Shown: piece after piece, positions 60,296 through 64,000 of the stretch
Position numbering within the stretch: the stretch's first letter is position 1
Layout of the letters: each line of letters begins with the position of its first letter
Assembly: GCF_902859735.1 (NCBI RefSeq)
Contig: NZ_CADIJY010000001.1
Coordinates: forward strand, 992,001 to 1,056,000
Length of the DNA: 64,000 nt
Reading direction: 5' to 3'
Source of the DNA: Achromobacter aegrifaciens
Lineage (GTDB): Bacteria > Pseudomonadota > Gammaproteobacteria > Burkholderiales > Burkholderiaceae_B
The notes under the pieces: generated by a model
Database searches by the model: none
Told to the model about the DNA's origin: nothing
What the model saw: the letters and a program-made list of their open reading frames with translations, nothing else
Made by a program: the position numbers and the translations under genes

Positions 60296-61042
60296 ATGTT
60301 CGACAGCAAGATCGGCGGCGGCGACGCCCATACCATCCTGGTGCGAGGCCATGACCTGGTGCAGGACCTGTTCCAGCGCGATTTCATCGACGTGCTGGCC
60401 CTGGAGCTGCTGGGCGAGTTCCCCGCGCCGCAGCTCAAGACCATGCTCAACCTGTTCCTGGTGAGCGCGACCGACCATGGCCTCACGCCCAGCGCCTTGT
60501 CGGCGCGGCTGACCCTGCACGGCGCGCCCGAGGCCATGCAGGGCGCCCTGGCGGCGGGATTGCTGGGCGCAGGCAGCCGCTTTCTTGGCGTGATCGAATA
60601 CGCCGCGCGCTTTCTGCGCGACGCCCTGCCCAAGCAGGATAGCTACACGGACGAGGAACTGCGCCGCTATGCCGAGGAATGCGTCGCGGCCAACAAGGCG
60701 GCCAAGCGCAAGATTCCCGGCGTGGGGCATCCCATACACGTGGACGGCGATCCCCGTTGCGAAAAGATGTTCGAGATCGCCAGGGACTGCGGCTATTACG
60801 GCAATTACTCGCGCTTTGCCGTCGAGTTGGCCGCGGCGGCCGCCCGCCAGTCGGGCCGCAAGATTCCGCTGAATGCCACCGGGGCCAAGGGCGCCATCGT
60901 GCTCGATATGGGCCTGACGCCAGAGTTGGGCAAGGCCTTGACGATGATCGGCCGTTCGGTGGGCCTGATGGCGCACATCATCGAGGAACAGAAGAATCCC
61001 ATCGCCCAGAAGGTGTGGGACATGGCCGCCGGCAACGAGTGA
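60296..61042 (+). CDS. Citryl-CoA-lyase-like citrate synthase family protein
   Basis: This 248-residue protein is a short citrate-synthase-fold enzyme of the type annotated citryl-CoA lyase. It has DHGLTPSALSAR and KIPGVGHPIHVDGDPR, corresponding to the catalytic His and the DPR segment of the family. It is the last gene of the right arm and may catalyse aldol cleavage or condensation of a CoA ester. Acid residues at the catalytic Asp position cannot be matched with certainty. Confidence 0.85.
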   Translation: MFDSKIGGGDAHTILVRGHDLVQDLFQRDFIDVLALELLGEFPAPQLKTMLNLFLVSATDHGLTPSALSARLTLHGAPEAMQGALAAGLLGAGSRFLGVIEYAARFLRDALPKQDSYTDEELRRYAEECVAANKAAKRKIPGVGHPIHVDGDPRCEKMFEIARDCGYYGNYSRFAVELAAAAARQSGRKIPLNATGAKGAIVLDMGLTPELGKALTMIGRSVGLMAHIIEEQKNPIAQKVWDMAAGNE

Positions 61043-61062
61043 CGCGTCTGCCGGCCCCGGGG

Positions 61063-61722
61063 TCAATCCCGGTCCGGCGCGCCCAGCGGGAACAGCGGCC
61101 GGTACGGCCGCGCTTCTTCCACGGCCCGCGCGAACGATGGACGCGCAAGCAGCCGCGCCCGATAAGCGCGCAGCACCGGATACGATTCGGCGATGCGGTG
61201 CGTCCAGTCGCCATAGAACAGCGAGGGCGCGGCGGCGCAGTCCGCCAGGGTAAAGTCCTCGCCAGCCGCCCAGGTCTTGCCGGCCAGATGCGTTTCGAGC
61301 CATGCATAGGCGACTTCCAGCTTTTCCACCGCCAGGGCCAGCGTTTCCCGCCGCTTGTTCTCGTCGCCCGAGAGCGCGCCACCTACCGCATGCTGCGTCC
61401 AGTTCATGACGTGCAGGTCGAAGAACCGATCCAGGAAGCGCACCTGCAGCGCCGCCCTGGGATCGGCGGGCAGCAGGCGCTGCGGCCCGGGATGATGCAG
61501 TTGCAGATGCTCGATGATGATGCTGGTCTCGGCGATGTTGCGGCCGCCGTCTTCCAGCAGCGGGAACTTGTGCAGGGGCCAGCGGCGCAGCCATTCGGCC
61601 GCGTGCTCTGGCGTGTCGGGGCCGATGCAGCGGAACTCGAATGGAGTGCCGTTTTCGTACAGCGCGATCAGCACCTTCTGCGTGTAGGAGGAGAAGGGAT
61701 GGCCGTAAAGGGCGAGCGACAT
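61063..61722 (-). CDS. Glutathione S-transferase family protein
   Basis: This 219-residue GST has an N-terminal thioredoxin-like domain (LALYGHPFSSYTQKVLIALYE; KFPLLEDGGRNIAETSIIIEHL) and a C-terminal helical domain (WAAGEDFTLADCAAAPSLFY). ATG 61722 is chosen over the longer ORF to 61926. Glutathione is used to conjugate or isomerise an unknown substrate. It converges on the lyase gene. Confidence 0.92.
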   Translation of the reverse strand: MSLALYGHPFSSYTQKVLIALYENGTPFEFRCIGPDTPEHAAEWLRRWPLHKFPLLEDGGRNIAETSIIIEHLQLHHPGPQRLLPADPRAALQVRFLDRFFDLHVMNWTQHAVGGALSGDENKRRETLALAVEKLEVAYAWLETHLAGKTWAAGEDFTLADCAAAPSLFYGDWTHRIAESYPVLRAYRARLLARPSFARAVEEARPYRPLFPLGAPDRD

Positions 61723-62047
61723 GGCGGGGGTCTCCGGGCGGAATCGCGATGGACGACGCCTAGCGTCGCCGAGACGAGAAACAATCGCAACAAATAATTT
61801 CAAACCTTTTGTGTCAGCGATCCGAGCGCCCATGCGAGGCGGCGCGGCAGTACGGGGGGCCGCGGCTCCCGCCGTTATTGGCCTGGCGGCTGCGAGGCAT
61901 GGCCGGGCGCTTGCGCGGGTCCGCATGAACGCCGGATCGGAGCCGGCCGGCGTGTGTTTCAGCCGCTATGCAAGGATTGCGATCTGGCCCCGAGCCAGTA
62001 GTATGCGCGCTCAACCGACCGATCCCGCTCATACCAAGGACTGATCC
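61723..62047. promoter_or_regulatory. Divergent intergenic region, GST and lipoprotein
   Basis: This 325-base gap has no convincing gene. An AT-rich patch at 61788-61812 (AACAAATAATTTCAAACC) is the likely leftward GST promoter, and GACGCCTAGCGTC near 61756 is a short palindrome in its leader. The lipoprotein promoter is not evident. Confidence 0.35.
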
Positions 62048-63097
62048 ATGACCCTGACGCGTCCGCGACTTGCCCTGTCCGCCCTGGCGCTCGCGCTGGC
62101 CCTGTCTGGCTGCGCGCCTCATCCGTTCCTGAGCGCCGAAGGCACCAGGAACGATCCGCGCTATGCCCAGCTGCTGGACCTGATCGACGCGGCGCTGAAG
62201 GACGATATGGCCGTGGTGCTGGTGGCCGACATCATGCCGCATCGTTCGCTGAGCGACGCGTTGGAAATGACCAAATGGACCTCGCGCGTCATCTGGATGT
62301 ACGAAAAGGATCCGCGCATAACTTTCAGCCGCGGCTTTCAGACCAACTCGCTACAACGGGACAAGAAGACGACCTATCTGTTCCAGGCCTTCGAGGTGCA
62401 TATCCTGCCGCCGGGCAAATATCTGCTGACCGGTGGCGACGACTACAAGCTGAATGCCTTGCTTGACCAGGTCGGCGCTGCGAGCGGCAAGGAGGGTTCG
62501 GGCCGCGGCGCCAACGGCACCGCCTATCTGTCGCCCGAGCTCTATCGCGAGTTCTACCGGGAAACCAACTGGCGCGACGCTACCTATGGCACCGAGACCA
62601 AGACGCGCACGGTCTGCACCGCCGTGCACGCGGCTTCGGGCGCCTGCGTGAGCTGGGGCGAGCAGCAATACAGCGAGACCACGCAGCTCGGTGCGGCCGG
62701 CTATCGCGAAGAGACCGATTCCCGCGATATCCCCGCGATCAAGGTGCAGGCCCGCATCCCGCCGCAGCAGGCGCTGGCAAGTTTTACGCTCAAGGGCGGC
62801 CAACTGGTGCTGAGCCAGCGCATGCACCTGAAGACGCCGAGCTACAAGTACCGGCAGTCCGCCTGCCGCGCGGTCGATCCGAAGATGATCGAATGCCCGC
62901 TCGAAGATCTGACCGTCTATACGCGTCCAGCGCCCATGGAATTCACGCAGAAGTACATCGAGCGGCTTGAGAACGTAAGCGCGGAACACCGTCAGCTTCT
63001 GGCCAGGATGACACCAATGCAGATCACGCCCTTGGGCAAGCAGGGCATGGAAGACCCGATCTGGGGTGTGCCGCTGTCGCTGCGCAAGGGCAAGTAG
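62048..63097 (+). CDS. Predicted lipoprotein of unknown function
   Basis: This 349-residue protein starts with a lipoprotein signal (MTLTRPRLALSALALALAL then SGC, lipobox LSGC, Cys22). The mature part is globular with several cysteines (VCTAVHAASGACVSW; SACRAVD; ECPLEDL) that could form disulfides, and includes PPGKYLLTGGDDYKL. I do not recognise a family. It stands alone between the GST gene and a Bug relic. It may be an envelope protein; nothing in the context fixes the role. Confidence 0.8.
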   Translation: MTLTRPRLALSALALALALSGCAPHPFLSAEGTRNDPRYAQLLDLIDAALKDDMAVVLVADIMPHRSLSDALEMTKWTSRVIWMYEKDPRITFSRGFQTNSLQRDKKTTYLFQAFEVHILPPGKYLLTGGDDYKLNALLDQVGAASGKEGSGRGANGTAYLSPELYREFYRETNWRDATYGTETKTRTVCTAVHAASGACVSWGEQQYSETTQLGAAGYREETDSRDIPAIKVQARIPPQQALASFTLKGGQLVLSQRMHLKTPSYKYRQSACRAVDPKMIECPLEDLTVYTRPAPMEFTQKYIERLENVSAEHRQLLARMTPMQITPLGKQGMEDPIWGVPLSLRKGK

Positions 63098-63117
63098 GCG
63101 ACGAGCCTCGGGGGGCG

Positions 63118-63177
63118 CTGGAAGGGCCGCCCGTCATCGTAGAGAACAGGGCGGGCGCTGGCGGATTGACAGGCAAA
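63118..63177 (+). pseudogene. Relic of a Bug/TctC receptor gene
   Basis: Translation of this stretch gives LEGPPVIVENRAGAGGLTGK, the signature around the first ligand loop of Bug proteins. The frame runs into a TAG within about 20 codons and neither upstream nor downstream Bug sequence is present. It is best read as the remnant of a deleted receptor gene, possibly left by recombination among the many Bug paralogues. Confidence 0.6.
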
Positions 63178-63247
63178 ATCCGCTTCCCGATCCAGAGCGG
63201 AACTGGAATTAGCGTTATCCTGCCGCCAGACTAGATCGTCGGCTGCC

Positions 63248-64000
63248 ATGCCTACCGGGATGGCGCCGATGCCGCGACCGGCGAGGACTGCGCACTTGAA
63301 GCAAATCCGGCACTACCTGTTTGGCATCATCGTCTCCTTCCTGCTGGCGGGACTGCTGGCGTTCCTGGGCATCGTGTTCGTCTCCAGCCCCAATCTGGGC
63401 TGGGGCGCGCAGGCGCTGTTGAGCTATGGCGTGTTGTTCGGCGGGCCTCTGGCCCTGGTGCTGGCGCTGTGCTGGATCATCTACATGGTGCGCGATAAAG
63501 GCCAGGTGCCGGGGCGCGTCCACGCGTTGATGTTCCTGCCTACGGTGTTGGCACTCGCCATCGTGCCCGTCAGCGACTCCATCGAGCAGGGCAGGTGGGA
63601 CCGTTTCCAGGCGTCGCACCCAGCGATCGAGGAAGCGCACGTCAATCTGAGCGGGCGCACGATCTGGACGGACAGGCGCGGCGGGAGCGTGTCGTCGGGC
63701 TCGTCGCCGTACCTGGAGCCCGGGTCGGTGGCGCAATACATGTTTTCGCGCTTTCGCCGCTATCCGAACCAGGGGGCCGCGGCCAGCGAGAATTTCCCCT
63801 ACGACGGCGCGCGCCTGAAGGACGGCGTGGATCGCTACGTGTACTCCAGCCAGGACGGAACGCCAGGCGCGTCCGTGCCGCTGAAACGCCTGCCGTATCC
63901 GGATATGGGCAAGCTGCCCTCGGCGTCCGCGCAGGGCGAAGCGGAACTGGTGGTTTATCACTATTACCACTATGCCGATCACGTCGAGGTGGCGCCGGGC
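63248..64000 (+). CDS. Membrane protein, 3' end outside window
   Basis: An open frame runs from ATG 63248 to the right edge (251 codons, no stop). It encodes three hydrophobic segments (about 26-48, 57-80 and 97-112 from 63248) followed by a soluble region with YHYYHYADHVEVAPG at the edge. TTG 63296, preceded by GAGGA, is an alternative start giving MKQIRHYLFG. No family recognised. Codon use and the lack of stops over 750 bases support a real gene. Confidence 0.7.
   Translation, partial: MPTGMAPMPRPARTAHLKQIRHYLFGIIVSFLLAGLLAFLGIVFVSSPNLGWGAQALLSYGVLFGGPLALVLALCWIIYMVRDKGQVPGRVHALMFLPTVLALAIVPVSDSIEQGRWDRFQASHPAIEEAHVNLSGRTIWTDRRGGSVSSGSSPYLEPGSVAQYMFSRFRRYPNQGAAASENFPYDGARLKDGVDRYVYSSQDGTPGASVPLKRLPYPDMGKLPSASAQGEAELVVYHYYHYADHVEVAPG

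Noticed and set aside
61043-61062. Short GC-rich inverted repeat between the lyase and GST stops
   Set aside because: Imperfect stem and no T-run; too weak to call a terminator.
1-64000. CRISPR arrays, tRNA genes and insertion sequences
   Set aside because: No repeat-spacer series, cloverleaf or transposase-like sequence was seen on either strand by eye; a dedicated scan could still find a tRNA-like remnant.

Overview
The window is high-GC betaproteobacterial chromosome. Its gene content points to Alcaligenaceae of the Bordetella/Achromobacter type: four intact orphan tripartite-tricarboxylate (Bug/TctC) receptors, GntR-, IclR- and LysR-regulated catabolic clusters, an archaic fimbrial operon, and a type VI secretion (T6SS) locus of that kind. 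I cannot fix genus or species from sequence alone. I saw no tRNA, rRNA, insertion sequence or CRISPR array.

Region 1 (3-20646, all + strand) is most of a T6SS locus: tssF (5' end outside the window), tssG, clpV/tssH, vgrG, a YwqK/MORN-like repeat protein, a DUF4280 PAAR-like tip protein, a small membrane protein, then an inserted amino-acid module, then tssJ, K, L, M and A. The inserted module holds an amino-acid-binding protein, two SDF-type symporters and an Asp/Glu racemase. Overlapping or near-abutting genes suggest one transcription unit. tssB, tssC, hcp and tssE are absent and probably lie to the left. A NarL-type response regulator faces the end of the locus, and a large MscS-family channel follows on the minus strand.

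Region 2 (24104-28880) is a compact archaic (Csu-like) chaperone-usher operon: pilin, chaperone, usher, two-domain tip adhesin. A small secreted protein gene converges on its 3' end. Region 3 (29121-35870) is an outer-membrane factor/MFS/membrane-fusion efflux operon, a ToxR/CadC-like regulator with a TPR-rich C-terminus, and a divergent NAD(P)-binding protein. The efflux operon and the NAD(P)-binding gene carry a matching 75-bp promoter with three 11-bp-phased CAAG/CAAT repeats, suggesting control by the regulator between them.

Region 4 (35963-43880) holds LysR regulators, an Ohr/OhrR peroxide-defence pair in a likely operon with a 43-residue peptide and a DipZ-like thiol-redox protein, a DsbA-like protein, an exported cyclase-family hydrolase, and a TetR/NAD(P)H-oxidoreductase pair behind a 33-bp dyad operator. 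Region 5 (44010-48830) is a GntR-controlled cluster with an FAH-family hydrolase, two Bug receptors and a two-domain extradiol-type VOC protein. Region 6 (48849-61042) is an IclR-controlled catabolic regulon in two divergent arms sharing a 40-bp operator. Its enzymes could oxidise an alcohol to the acid, activate it to acyl-CoA, run a beta-oxidation-like sequence and finish with a citryl-CoA-lyase-like cleavage. The right edge has a glutathione transferase, an unknown lipoprotein, a relic of a fifth Bug gene and a truncated membrane protein gene.
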